From NCBI RefSeq assembly GCF_051020975.1, contig NW_027478158.1, positions 13,702,001 to 13,766,000 of the forward strand: a stretch of DNA of 64,000 nt, given 5' to 3'. Under the pieces are notes generated by a model. That model was not told where the DNA came from. It saw only the letters and a list, made by a program, of their open reading frames with translations, and made no database searches. Source of the DNA: Osmia lignaria lignaria (taxonomy: Eukaryota; Arthropoda; Insecta; Hymenoptera; Megachilidae). The position numbers were made by a program, and so were the translations under genes. Below, one piece after another: positions 17,901 through 30,810 of this stretch (position 1 is the first letter of the stretch; each line of letters opens with the position of its first letter).

Positions 17901-20141
17901 GCTGGACGTGGCATTTGCAGCTCGCAATAGTGCAGAGTTATCTCAAAGAAAGGGGCCACGGTGTTTCTGTATCTCTATTATGTTGGTGCGGCTTCGGAAC
18001 TTTTAAATATCTTGATATATCTCGAGAACTACGCGTCTGATCAAAAAATATCATAGAACATAAAAAGTAGGAAACTTAATTCTCTACAAAAAAGTCTGTT
18101 AACATTTTGCCATAGCTCGCTTCGTTTCCGAGATATTTGCAGATTTATCTCAAGGGAAGGGGCCTGACGGACATATTTCGAGATATTTCTTCTTCTTGTT
18201 GTTCTTCTTCTGCACAGCTAAGCTGGAAGTGGCATTTACAGCTCGCAATAGTGCAGAGTTATCTCAAAGAAAGGGGCCACGGTGTTTCTGTATCTCTATT
18301 ATGTTGGTGCGGCTTCGGAACTTTTAAATATCTTGATATATCTCGAGAACTACGCATCTGATCAAAAAATAGCATAGAAGATAAAAAGTAGGAAACTTAA
18401 TCCTCTACAAAAAAGGTTTCTTAACATTTTCCCATAGCTGGCATCGTTTCCGAGATATTTGCAGATTTATCTCAAGGGAAGGGGCCTGACGGACATATTC
18501 CGAGATATTTCTTCTTCTTGTTGTTCCTCTTCTGCACAGCTAAGCTGGAAGTGGCATTTGCAGCTCGCAATAGTGCAGAGTTATCTCAAAGAAAGAGGCC
18601 ACGGTGTTTCTGCGCCTCTATTATGTTGGTGCAGCTTCGGAACTTTTAAATATCTTGATATATCTCGAGAACTACGCATCTGATCAAAAAATATCATAGA
18701 ACATAAAAAGTAGGAAACTTAATTGTCTACAAATAAGGTCTCTTAACATTTTGGCATAGCTCGCTTCGTTTCCGAGATATTTGCAGATTTATCTCAAGGG
18801 AAGGGGCCTGACGGACATATTTCGAGATATTTCTTCTTCTTGTTGTTCTTCTTCTGCACAGCTAAGCTGGAAGTGGCATTTGCAGCTCGCAATAGTGCAG
18901 AGTTATCGCAAAGAAAGGGGCCACGGTGTTTCTGTATCTCTATTATGTTGGTGCGGCTTCGGAAATTTTAAATATCTTGATATATCTCGAGAACTACGCA
19001 TCTGATCAAAAAATATCATAGAACATAAATTGTAGGGAACATAATTCTCTACAAAAAAGGTCTCTAAACATTTTGCCATAGCTCGCTTCGTTTCCGAGAT
19101 ATTTGCAGATTTATCTCAAGGGAAGGGTCCTGATGGACATATTTCGAGATATTTCTTCTTCTTGTTGTTCTTCTTCTGCACAGCTAAACTGGAAGTGGCA
19201 TTTCCAGCTCGCAATCGTGCAGAGTTATCTCAAAGAAAGGGGCCACGGTGTTTCTGTATCTCTATTATATTGGTGCGGCTTCGGAACTTTTAAATATCTT
19301 GATATATCTCGAGAACTACGCCTCTGATCGAAAAATATCATACAACATAAAAAGTAGGAAACTTAATTCTCTACAAAAAAGGTCTCTTAACATTTTGCCA
19401 TAGCTCGCTTGGTTTCCGAGGTATTTGCAGATTTATCTCAAGGGAAGGGTCCTGACGGACATATTTCGAGATATTTCTTCTTCTTGTTGTTCTTCTTCTG
19501 CACAGCTAAACTGGAAGTGGCATTTCCAGCTCGCAATAGTGCAGAGTTATCCCAAAGAAAGGGGCCACGGTGTTTCTGTATCTCTATTATGTTGGTGCGG
19601 CTTCGGCACTTTTAAATATCTCGATATATCTCCAAAACTACGCTTCTGATCAAAAAGTATCATAGAACATAAATTGTAGGAAACATAATTCTCTACGAAA
19701 AAGGTCTCTTAACATTTTGCCATAGCTCGCTTCGTTTCCGAGATATTTGCAGATTCAGCTCAAAGGAACTGGCCTGACGGACATATTTCGAGATATTTCT
19801 TCTTCTTGTTGTTCTTCCTCTGCACAGCTAAGCTGGAAGTGGCATTTGCAGCTCGCAATAGTGCAGAGTTATCTCAAAGAAAGGGGCCACGGTGTTTCTG
19901 TATCTCTATTATGTTGGTGCGGCTTCGGAACTTTTAAATATCTGGATATATCTCGAGAACTACGCATCTGATCAAAAAATATCATAGAACATAAAAAGTA
20001 GGCAACTTAATTCTCTACAAAAAAGGTCTCTTATCATTTTGCCATAGCTCTCTTCATTTCCGAGATATTTGCAGATTTATCTCAAGGGAAGGGGCCTGAC
20101 GGACATATTTCGAGATATTTCTTCTTCTTGTTGTTCTTCTT
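14992..20141. repeat. Higher-order repeat: 8 monomers (2,575 bp) in two tandem copies
   Basis: Monomers from 15241 to 17172 recur in the same order at 17816 to 19747, with constant 2,575-bp spacing (8 x 322 minus the one-base-short linker). Shared private variants include SWTW (TGGACGTGG), the TCTGCGCCTC change, the TTATCGCAAAG change and TATTATATTGG. The copies are nearly identical. The junction is in the monomer at 17494, whose left part matches the 20069 type and right part the 14919 type. The matching satellite beside transposon copy 2 has only one such unit. Confidence 0.85.
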
Positions 20142-23100
20142 CTGCACAGCTAAGCTGGAAGTGGCATTTGCAGCTCGCAATAGTGCAGAGTTATCTCAAA
20201 GAAAGGGGCCACGGTGTTTCTGTATCTCTATTATGTTGGTGCGGCTTCGGAACTTTTAAATATCTTGATATATCTCGAGAACTACGCGTCTGATCAAAAA
20301 ATATCATAGAACATAAAAAGTAGGAAACTCAATTCTGTACAAAAAAGGTCTCTTAACATTTTGCAATAGCTCGCTTCGTTTCCGAGATATTTGCAGATTT
20401 ATCTCAAGGGAAGGGGCCTGACGGACATATTTCGAGATATTTCTTCTTCTTGTTTTTCTTCTTCTGCACAGCTAAGCTGGAAGTGGCATTTGCGGCTCGC
20501 ACTAGTGGAGAGTTATCTCAAAGAAAGGGGCCACGGTGTTTCTGTATCTCTATTATGTTGGTGCGGCTTCGGAACTTTTAAATATCTCGATATATCTCGA
20601 AAACTACGCTTCTGATCAAAAAATATCATAGAACATAAATTGTAGGAAACATAATTCTCTACAAAAAACGTCTCTTAACATTTTGCCATAGCTCGCTTCG
20701 TTTCCGAGATATTTGCAGATTCAGCTCAAAGGAACTGGCCTGACGGACATATTTCGAGATATTTCTTCTTCTTGTTGTTCTTCTTCTGCACAGCTAAGCT
20801 GGAAGTGGCATTTGCAGCTCGCAGTAGTGCAGAGTTATCTCAAAGAAAGGGGCCACGGTGTTTCTGTATCTCTATTATGTTGGTGCGGCTTCGGAACTTT
20901 TAAATATCTTGATATATCTCGAGAACTACGCATCTGATCAAAAAATATCATAGAACATAAAAAGTAGGAAACTTAATTCTCTACAAAAAAGGTCTCTTAT
21001 CATTTTGCCATAGCTCGCTTCGTTTCCGAGATATTTGCAGATTTATCTCAAGGGAAGGGGCCTGACGGACATATTTCGAGATATTTCTTCTTCTTGTTGT
21101 TCTTCTTCTGCACAGCTAAGCTGGAAGTGGCATTTGCAGCGCGCAATAGTGCAGAGTTATCTCAAAGAAAGGGGCCACGGTGTTTCTGTATCTCTATTAT
21201 GTTAGTGCGGCTTCGGAACTTTTAAATATCTTGATATATCTCGAGAACTACGCATCTGGTCAAAAAATATCATAGAACATAAAAAGTAGGAATCCTAATT
21301 TTCTACAAAAAAGGTCTCTTAACATTTTGCCGTAGCTCGCTTCGTTTCCGAGATATTTGCAGATTTATCGCAAGGGAAGGGGCCTGACGGACATATTTCC
21401 AGATATTTCTTCTTCTTGTTGTTCTTCTTCTGCACAGCTAAGCTGGAAGTGGCATTTGCAGCTCGCAATAGTGCAGAGTTATCTCAAAGAAAGCGGCCAC
21501 GGTGTTTCTGTATCTCTATTATGTTGGTGCGGCTTCGGAACTTTTAAATATCTCGATATATCTCGAAAACTACGCTTCTGATCAAAAAATATCAGAGAAC
21601 GTAAATTGTAGGAAACATAATTCTCTACAAAAAAGGTCTCTTAACATTTTGCCATAGCTCGCTTCGTTTCCGAGATATTTGCAGATTTATCTCAAGGGAA
21701 GGGTCCTGATGGACATATTTCGAGATATTTCTTCTTCTAGTTGTTCTTCTTCTGCACAGCTAAACTGGAAGTGGCATTTCCAGCTCGCAATCCTGCAGAG
21801 TTATCTCAAAGAAAGGGGCCACGGTGTTTCTGTATCTCTATTATGTTGGTGCGGCTTCGGAACTTTTAAATATCTTGATATATCTCGAGAACTACGCCTC
21901 TGATCGAAAAATATCATAGAACATAAAAAGTAGGAAACTTAATTCTCTACAAAAAAGGTCTCTTAACATTTTGCCATAGCTCGCTTCGTTTCCGAGATAT
22001 TTGCAGATTTATCTCAAGGGAAGGGGCCTGACGGACATATTTCGAGATATTTCTTCTTCTTGTTGTTCTTCTTCTGCACAGCTAAGCTGGAAGTGGCATT
22101 TGCGGCTCGCACTAGTGCAGAGTTATCTCAAAGAAAGGAGCCACGGTGTTTCTGTATCTCTATTATGTTGGTGCGGCTTCGGAACTTTTAAATATCTCGA
22201 TATATCTCGAAAACTACGCTTCTGATCAAAAAATATCATAGAACATAAATTGTAGGAAACATAATTCACTACAAAAAACGTCTCTTAACATTTTGCCATA
22301 GCTCGCTTCGTTTCCGAGATATTTGCAGATTCAGCTCAAAGGAACGGGCCTGACGGACATATTTCGAGATACTTCTTCTTCTTGTTGTTCTTCCTCTGCA
22401 CAGCTAAGCTGGAAGTGGCATTTGCAGCTCGCACTAGTGCAGAGTTATCTCAAAGAGAGGGGCCACGGTGTTTCTGTATCTCTATTATGTTGGTGCGGCT
22501 TCGGAACTTTTAAATATCTTGATATATCTCGAGAACTACGCATCTGATCAAAAAATATCATAGAACATAAAAAGTAGGAAACCTAATTCTCTACAAAAAA
22601 GGTCTCTTAACATTTTGCCATAGCTCGCTTCGTTTCCGAGATATTTGCAGATTTATCTCAAGGGAAGGGGCCTGACGGACATATTTCGAGATATTTCTTC
22701 TTCTTGTTGTTCTTCTTCTGCACAGCTAAGCTGGAAGTGGCATTTGCGGCTCGCACTAGTGCACAGTTATCTCAAAGAAAGGGGCCACGGTGTTTCTGTA
22801 TCTCTATTATGTTGGTGCGGCTTCGGAACCTTTAAATATCTCGATATATCTCGAAAACTACGCTTCTGATCAAAAAATATCATAGAAGATAAATTGTAGC
22901 AAACATAATTCTCTACAAAAAAGGTCTCTTAACATTTTGCCATAGCTCGCTTCGTTTCCGAGATATTTGCAGATATATCTCAAGGGCAGGGGCCTGACGG
23001 ACATATTTCGAGATATTTCTTCTTCTTGTTGTTCTTCTTCTGCACAGCTAAGCTGGAAGTGGCATTTGCAGCTCGCAATAGTGCAGAGTTATCTCAAAGA

Positions 23101-26100
23101 AAGGGGCCACGGTGTTTCTGTATCTCTATTATATTGGTGCGGCTTCGGAACTTTTAAATATCTTGATATATCTCGAGAACTACGCCTCTGATCGAAAAAT
23201 ATCATACAACATAAAAAGTAGGAAACTTAATTCTCTACAAAAAAGGTCTCTTAACATTTTGCCATAGCTCGCTTGGTTTCCGAGGTATTTGCAGATTTAT
23301 CTCAAGGGAAGGGTCCTGACGGACATATTTCGAGATATTTCTTCTTCTTGTTGTTCTTCTTCTGCACAGCTAAACTGGAAGTGGCATTTCCAGCTCGCAA
23401 TAGTGCAGAGTTATCCCAAAGAAAGGGGCCACGGTGTTTCTGTATCTCTATTATGTTGGTGCGGCTTCGGCACTTTTAAATATCTCGATATATCTCCAAA
23501 ACTACGCTTCTGATCAAAAAGTATCATAGAACATAAATTGTAGGAAACATAATTCTCTACGAAAAAGGTCTCTTAACATTTTGCCATAGCTCGCTTCGTT
23601 TCCGAGATATTTGCAGATTCAGCTCAAAGGAACTGGCCTGACGGACATATTTCGAGATATTTCTTCTTCTTGTTGTTCTTCCTCTGCACAGCTAAGCTGG
23701 AAGTGGCATTTGCAGCTCGCAATAGTGCAGAGTTATCTCAAAGAAAGGGGCCACGGTGTTTCTGTATCTCTATTATGTTGGTGCGGCTTCGGAACTTTTA
23801 AATATCTGGATATATCTCGAGAACTACGCATCTGATCAAAAAATATCATAGAACATAAAAAGTAGGCAACTTAATTCTCTACAAAAAAGGTCTCTTATCA
23901 TTTTGCCATAGCTCTCTTCATTTCCGAGATATTTGCAGATTTATCTCAAGGGAAGGGGCCTGACGGACATATTTCGAGATATTTCTTCTTCTTGTTGTTC
24001 TTCTTCTGCACAGCTAAGCTGGAAGTGGCATTTGCAGCTCGCAATAGTGCAGAGTTATCTCAAAGAAAGGGGCCACGGTGTTTCTGTATCTCTATTATGT
24101 TGGTGCGGCTTCGGAACTTTTAAATATCTTGATATATCTCGAGAACTACGCGTCTGATCAAAAAATATCATAGAACATAAAAAGTAGGAAACTCAATTCT
24201 GTACAAAAAAGGTCTCTTAACATTTTGCAATAGCTCGCTTCGTTTCCGAGATATTTGCAGATTTATCTCAAGGGAAGGGGCCTGACGGACATATTTCGAG
24301 ATATTTCTTCTTCTTGTTTTTCTTCTTCTGCACAGCTAAGCTGGAAGTGGCATTTGCGGCTCGCACTAGTGCAGAGTTATCTCAAAGAAAGGGGCCACGG
24401 TGTTTCTGTATCTCTATTATGTTGGTGCGGCTTCGGAACTTTTAAATATCTCGATATATCTCGAAAACTACGCTTCTGATCAAAAAATATCATAGAACAT
24501 AAATTGTAGGAAACATAATTCTCTACAAAAAACGTCTCTTAACATTTTGCCATAGCTCGCTTCGTTTCCGAGATATTTGCAGATTCAGCTCAAAGGAACT
24601 GGCCTGACGGACATATTTCGAGATATTTCTTCTTCTTGTTGTTCTTCTTCTGCACAGCTAAGCTGGAAGTGGCATTTGCAGCTCGCAGTAGTGCAGAGTT
24701 ATCTCAAAGAAAGGGGCCACGGTGTTTCTGTATCTCTATTATGTTGGTGCGGCTTCGGAACTTTTAAATATCTTGATATATCTCGAGAACTACGCATCTG
24801 ATCAAAAAATATCATAGAACATAAAAAGTAGGAAACTTAATTCTCTACAAAAAAGGTCTCTTATCATTTTGCCATAGCTCGCTTCGTTTCCGAGATATTT
24901 GCAGATTTATCTCAAGGGAAGGGGCCTGACGGACATATTTCGAGATATTTCTTCTTCTTGTTGTTCTTCTTCTGCACAGCTAAGCTGGAAGTGGCATTTG
25001 CAGCGCGCAATAGTGCAGAGTTATCTCAAAGAAAGGGGCCACGGTGTTTCTGTATCTCTATTATGTTAGTGCGGCTTCGGAACTTTTAAATATCTTGATA
25101 TATCTCGAGAACTACGCATCTGGTCAAAAAATATCATAGAACATAAAAAGTAGGAATCCTAATTTTCTACAAAAAAGGTCTCTTAACATTTTGCCGTAGC
25201 TCGCTTCGTTTCCGAGATATTTGCAGATTTATCGCAAGGGAAGGGGCCTGACGGACATATTTCCAGATATTTCTTCTTCTTGTTGTTCTTCTTCTGCACA
25301 GCTAAGCTGGAAGTGGCATTTGCAGCTCGCAATAGTGCAGAGTTATCTCAAAGAAAGCGGCCACGGTGTTTCTGTATCTCTATTATGTTGGTGCGGCTTC
25401 GGAACTTTTAAATATCTCGATATATCTCGAAAACTACGCTTCTGATCAAAAAATATCAGAGAACGTAAATTGTAGGAAACATAATTCTCTACAAAAAAGG
25501 TCTCTTAACATTTTGCCATAGCTCGCTTCGTTTCCGAGATATTTGCAGATTTATCTCAAGGGAAGGGTCCTGATGGACATATTTCGAGATATTTCTTCTT
25601 CTAGTTGTTCTTCTTCTGCACAGCTAAACTGGAAGTGGCATTTCCAGCTCGCAATCCTGCAGAGTTATCTCAAAGAAAGGGGCCACGGTGTTTCTGTATC
25701 TCTATTATGTTGGTGCGGCTTCGGAACTTTTAAATATCTTGATATATCTCGAGAACTACGCCTCTGATCGAAAAATATCATAGAACATAAAAAGTAGGAA
25801 ACTTAATTCTCTACAAAAAAGGTCTCTTAACATTTTGCCATAGCTCGCTTCGTTTCCGAGATATTTGCAGATTTATCTCAAGGGAAGGGGCCTGACGGAC
25901 ATATTTCGAGATATTTCTTCTTCTTGTTGTTCTTCTTCTGCACAGCTAAGCTGGAAGTGGCATTTGCGGCTCGCACTAGTGCAGAGTTATCTCAAAGAAA
26001 GGAGCCACGGTGTTTCTGTATCTCTATTATGTTGGTGCGGCTTCGGAACTTTTAAATATCTCGATATATCTCGAAAACTACGCTTCTGATCAAAAAATAT

Positions 26101-29100
26101 CATAGAACATAAATTGTAGGAAACATAATTCACTACAAAAAACGTCTCTTAACATTTTGCCATAGCTCGCTTCGTTTCCGAGATATTTGCAGATTCAGCT
26201 CAAAGGAACGGGCCTGACGGACATATTTCGAGATACTTCTTCTTCTTGTTGTTCTTCCTCTGCACAGCTAAGCTGGAAGTGGCATTTGCAGCTCGCACTA
26301 GTGCAGAGTTATCTCAAAGAGAGGGGCCACGGTGTTTCTGTATCTCTATTATGTTGGTGCGGCTTCGGAACTTTTAAATATCTTGATATATCTCGAGAAC
26401 TACGCATCTGATCAAAAAATATCATAGAACATAAAAAGTAGGAAACCTAATTCTCTACAAAAAAGGTCTCTTAACATTTTGCCATAGCTCGCTTCGTTTC
26501 CGAGATATTTGCAGATTTATCTCAAGGGAAGGGGCCTGACGGACATATTTCGAGATATTTCTTCTTCTTGTTGTTCTTCTTCTGCACAGCTAAGCTGGAA
26601 GTGGCATTTGCGGCTCGCACTAGTGCACAGTTATCTCAAAGAAAGGGGCCACGGTGTTTCTGTATCTCTATTATGTTGGTGCGGCTTCGGAACCTTTAAA
26701 TATCTCGATATATCTCGAAAACTACGCTTCTGATCAAAAAATATCATAGAAGATAAATTGTAGCAAACATAATTCTCTACAAAAAAGGTCTCTTAACATT
26801 TTGCCATAGCTCGCTTCGTTTCCGAGATATTTGCAGATATATCTCAAGGGCAGGGGCCTGACGGACATATTTCGAGATATTTCTTCTTCTTGTTGTTCTT
26901 CTTCTGCACAGCTAAGCTGGAAGTGGCATTTGCAGCTCGCAATAGTGCAGAGTTATCTCAAAGAAAGGGGCCACGGTGTTTCTGTATCTCTATTATATTG
27001 GTGCGGCTTCGGAACTTTTAAATATCTTGATATATCTCGAGAACTACGCCTCTGATCGAAAAATATCATACAACATAAAAAGTAGGAAACTTAATTCTCT
27101 ACAAAAAAGGTCTCTTAACATTTTGCCATAGCTCGCTTGGTTTCCGAGGTATTTGCAGATTTATCTCAAGGGAAGGGTCCTGACGGACATATTTCGAGAT
27201 ATTTCTTCTTCTTGTTGTTCTTCTTCTGCACAGCTAAACTGGAAGTGGCATTTCCAGCTCGCAATAGTGCAGAGTTATCCCAAAGAAAGGGGCCACGGTG
27301 TTTCTGTATCTCTATTATGTTGGTGCGGCTTCGGCACTTTTAAATATCTCGATATATCTCCAAAACTACGCTTCTGATCAAAAAGTATCATAGAACATAA
27401 ATTGTAGGAAACATAATTCTCTACGAAAAAGGTCTCTTAACATTTTGCCATAGCTCGCTTCGTTTCCGAGATATTTGCAGATTCAGCTCAAAGGAACTGG
27501 CCTGACGGACATATTTCGAGATATTTCTTCTTCTTGTTGTTCTTCCTCTGCACAGCTAAGCTGGAAGTGGCATTTGCAGCTCGCAATAGTGCGGAGTTAT
27601 CTCAAAGAAAGGGGCCACGGTGTTTCTGTATCTCTATTATGTTGGTGCGGCTTCGGAACTTTTAAATATCTGGATATATCTCGAGAACTACGCATCTGAT
27701 CAAAAAATATCATAGAACATAAAAAGTAGGCAACTTAATTCTCTACAAAAAAGGTCTCTTATCATTTTGCCATAGCTCTCTTCATTTCCGAGATATTTGC
27801 AGATTTATCTCAAGGGAAGGGGCCTGACGGACATATTTCGAGATATTTCTTCTTCTTGTTGTTCTTCTTCTGCACAGCTAAGCTGGAAGTGGCATTTGCA
27901 GCTCGCAATAGTGCAGAGTTATCTCAAAGAAAGGGGCCACGGTGTTTCTGTATCTCTATTATGTTGGTGCGGCTTCGGAACTTTTAAATATCTTGATATA
28001 TCTCGAGAACTACGCGTCTGATCAAAAAATATCATAGAACATAAAAAGTAGGAAACTCAATTCTGTACAAAAAAGGTCTCTTAACATTTTGCAATAGCTC
28101 GCTTCGTTTCCGAGATATTTGCAGATTTATCTCAAGGGAAGGGGCCTGACGGACATATTTCGAGATATTTCTTCTTCTTGTTTTTCTTCTTCTGCACAGC
28201 TAAGCTGGAAGTGGCATTTGCGGCTCGCACTAGTGCAGAGTTATCTCAAAGAAAGGGGCCACGGTGTTTCTGTATCTCTATTATGTTGGTGCGGCTTCGG
28301 AACTTTTAAATATCTCGATATATCTCGAAAACTACGCTTCTGATCAAAAAATATCATAGAACATAAATTGTAGGAAACATAATTCTCTACAAAAAACGTC
28401 TCTTAACATTTTGCCATAGCTCGCTTCGTTTCCGAGATATTTGCAGATTCAGCTCAAAGGAACTGGCCTGACGGACATATTTCGAGATATTTCTTCTTCT
28501 TGTTGTTCTTCTTCTGCACAGCTAAGCTGGAAGTGGCATTTGCAGCTCGCAGTAGTGCAGAGTTATCTCAAAGAAAGGGGCCACGGTGTTTCTGTATCTC
28601 TATTATGTTGGTGCGGCTTCGGAACTTTTAAATATCTTGATATATCTCGAGAACTACGCATCTGATCAAAAAATATCATAGAACATAAAAAGTAGGAAAC
28701 TTAATTCTCTACAAAAAAGGTCTCTTATCATTTTGCCATAGCTCGCTTCGTTTCCGAGATATTTGCAGATTTATCTCAAGGGAAGGGGCCTGACGGACAT
28801 ATTTCGAGATATTTCTTCTTCTTGTTGTTCTTCTTCTGCACAGCTAAGCTGGAAGTGGCATTTGCAGCGCGCAATAGTGCAGAGTTATCTCAAAGAAAGG
28901 GGCCACGGTGTTTCTGTATCTCTATTATGTTAGTGCGGCTTCGGAACTTTTAAATATCTTGATATATCTCGAGAACTACGCATCTGGTCAAAAAATATCA
29001 TAGAACATAAAAAGTAGGAATCCTAATTTTCTACAAAAAAGGTCTCTTAACATTTTGCCGTAGCTCGCTTCGTTTCCGAGATATTTGCAGATTTATCGCA

Positions 29101-30810
29101 AGGGAAGGGGCCTGACGGACATATTTCCAGATATTTCTTCTTCTTGTTGTTCTTCTTCTGCACAGCTAAGCTGGAAGTGGCATTTGCAGCTCGCAATAGT
29201 GCAGAGTTATCTCAAAGAAAGCGGCCACGGTGTTTCTGTATCTCTATTATGTTGGTGCGGCTTCGGAACTTTTAAATATCTCGATATATCTCGAAAACTA
29301 CGCTTCTGATCAAAAAATATCAGAGAACGTAAATTGTAGGAAACATAATTCTCTACAAAAAAGGTCTCTTAACATTTTGCCATAGCTCGCTTCGTTTCCG
29401 AGATATTTGCAGATTTATCTCAAGGGAAGGGTCCTGATGGACATATTTCGAGATATTTCTTCTTCTAGTTGTTCTTCTTCTGCACAGCTAAACTGGAAGT
29501 GGCATTTCCAGCTCGCAATCCTGCAGAGTTATCTCAAAGAAAGGGGCCACGGTGTTTCTGTATCTCTATTATGTTGGTGCGGCTTCGGAACTTTTAAATA
29601 TCTTGATATATCTCGAGAACTACGCCTCTGATCGAAAAATATCATAGAACATAAAAAGTAGGAAACTTAATTCTCTACAAAAAAGGTCTCTTAACATTTT
29701 GCCATAGCTCGCTTCGTTTCCGAGATATTTGCAGATTTATCTCAAGGGAAGGGGCCTGACGGACATATTTCGAGATATTTCTTCTTCTTGTTGTTCTTCT
29801 TCTGCACAGCTAAGCTGGAAGTGGCATTTGCGGCTCGCACTAGTGCAGAGTTATCTCAAAGAAAGGAGCCACGGTGTTTCTGTATCTCTATTATGTTGGT
29901 GCGGCTTCGGAACTTTTAAATATCTCGATATATCTCGAAAACTACGCTTCTGATCAAAAAATATCATAGAACATAAATTGTAGGAAACATAATTCACTAC
30001 AAAAAACGTCTCTTAACATTTTGCCATAGCTCGCTTCGTTTCCGAGATATTTGCAGATTCAGCTCAAAGGAACGGGCCTGACGGACATATTTCGAGATAC
30101 TTCTTCTTCTTGTTGTTCTTCCTCTGCACAGCTAAGCTGGAAGTGGCATTTGCAGCTCGCACTAGTGCAGAGTTATCTCAAAGAGAGGGGCCACGGTGTT
30201 TCTGTATCTCTATTATGTTGGTGCGGCTTCGGAACTTTTAAATATCTTGATATATCTCGAGAACTACGCATCTGATCAAAAAATATCATAGAACATAAAA
30301 AGTAGGAAACCTAATTCTCTACAAAAAAGGTCTCTTAACATTTTGCCATAGCTCGCTTCGTTTCCGAGATATTTGCAGATTTATCTCAAGGGAAGGGGCC
30401 TGACGGACATATTTCGAGATATTTCTTCTTCTTGTTGTTCTTCTTCTGCACAGCTAAGCTGGAAGTGGCATTTGCGGCTCGCACTAGTGCACAGTTATCT
30501 CAAAGAAAGGGGCCACGGTGTTTCTGTATCTCTATTATGTTGGTGCGGCTTCGGAACCTTTAAATATCTCGATATATCTCGAAAACTACGCTTCTGATCA
30601 AAAAATATCATAGAAGATAAATTGTAGCAAACATAATTCTCTACAAAAAAGGTCTCTTAACATTTTGCCATAGCTCGCTTCGTTTCCGAGATATTTGCAG
30701 ATATATCTCAAGGGCAGGGGCCTGACGGACATATTTCGAGATATTTCTTCTTCTTGTTGTTCTTCTTCTGCACAGCTAAGCTGGAAGTGGCATTTGCAGC
30801 TCGCAATAGT
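19220..30810. repeat. Higher-order repeat: 12 monomers (3,864 bp), three copies
   Basis: Monomer starts at 19425, 23289 and 27153 (and all intervening ones) are offset by exactly 3,864 bp, with the same variant order, including a stop-bearing monomer (21035, 24899, 28763). Differences between units are single bases, for example CTAGTGGAG near 20,510 only in the first and GTGCGGAG near 27,592 only in the third. The unit joins lie inside the monomers at 22967 and 26831, whose left half differs from the 19103 monomer while the right half (TATTATATTGG) matches it. Confidence 0.87.

Larger units (their letters stand above)
5640..21645. repeat. Segmental duplication, copy 1 (contains transposon copy 1)
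   Basis: From about 5,640 the satellite, the whole transposon and the following satellite match the block starting near 34,270. Just left of that point the two blocks differ at several bases (for example CCAAGAT against CCGAGAT, and CCTCAC against CCTGAC), which places the breakpoint inside one monomer. On the right, correspondence holds to about 21,645 once an extra 2,575-bp, 8-monomer duplication present only here is allowed for. Boundaries were read by eye and are good to a few tens of bases. Confidence 0.8.
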
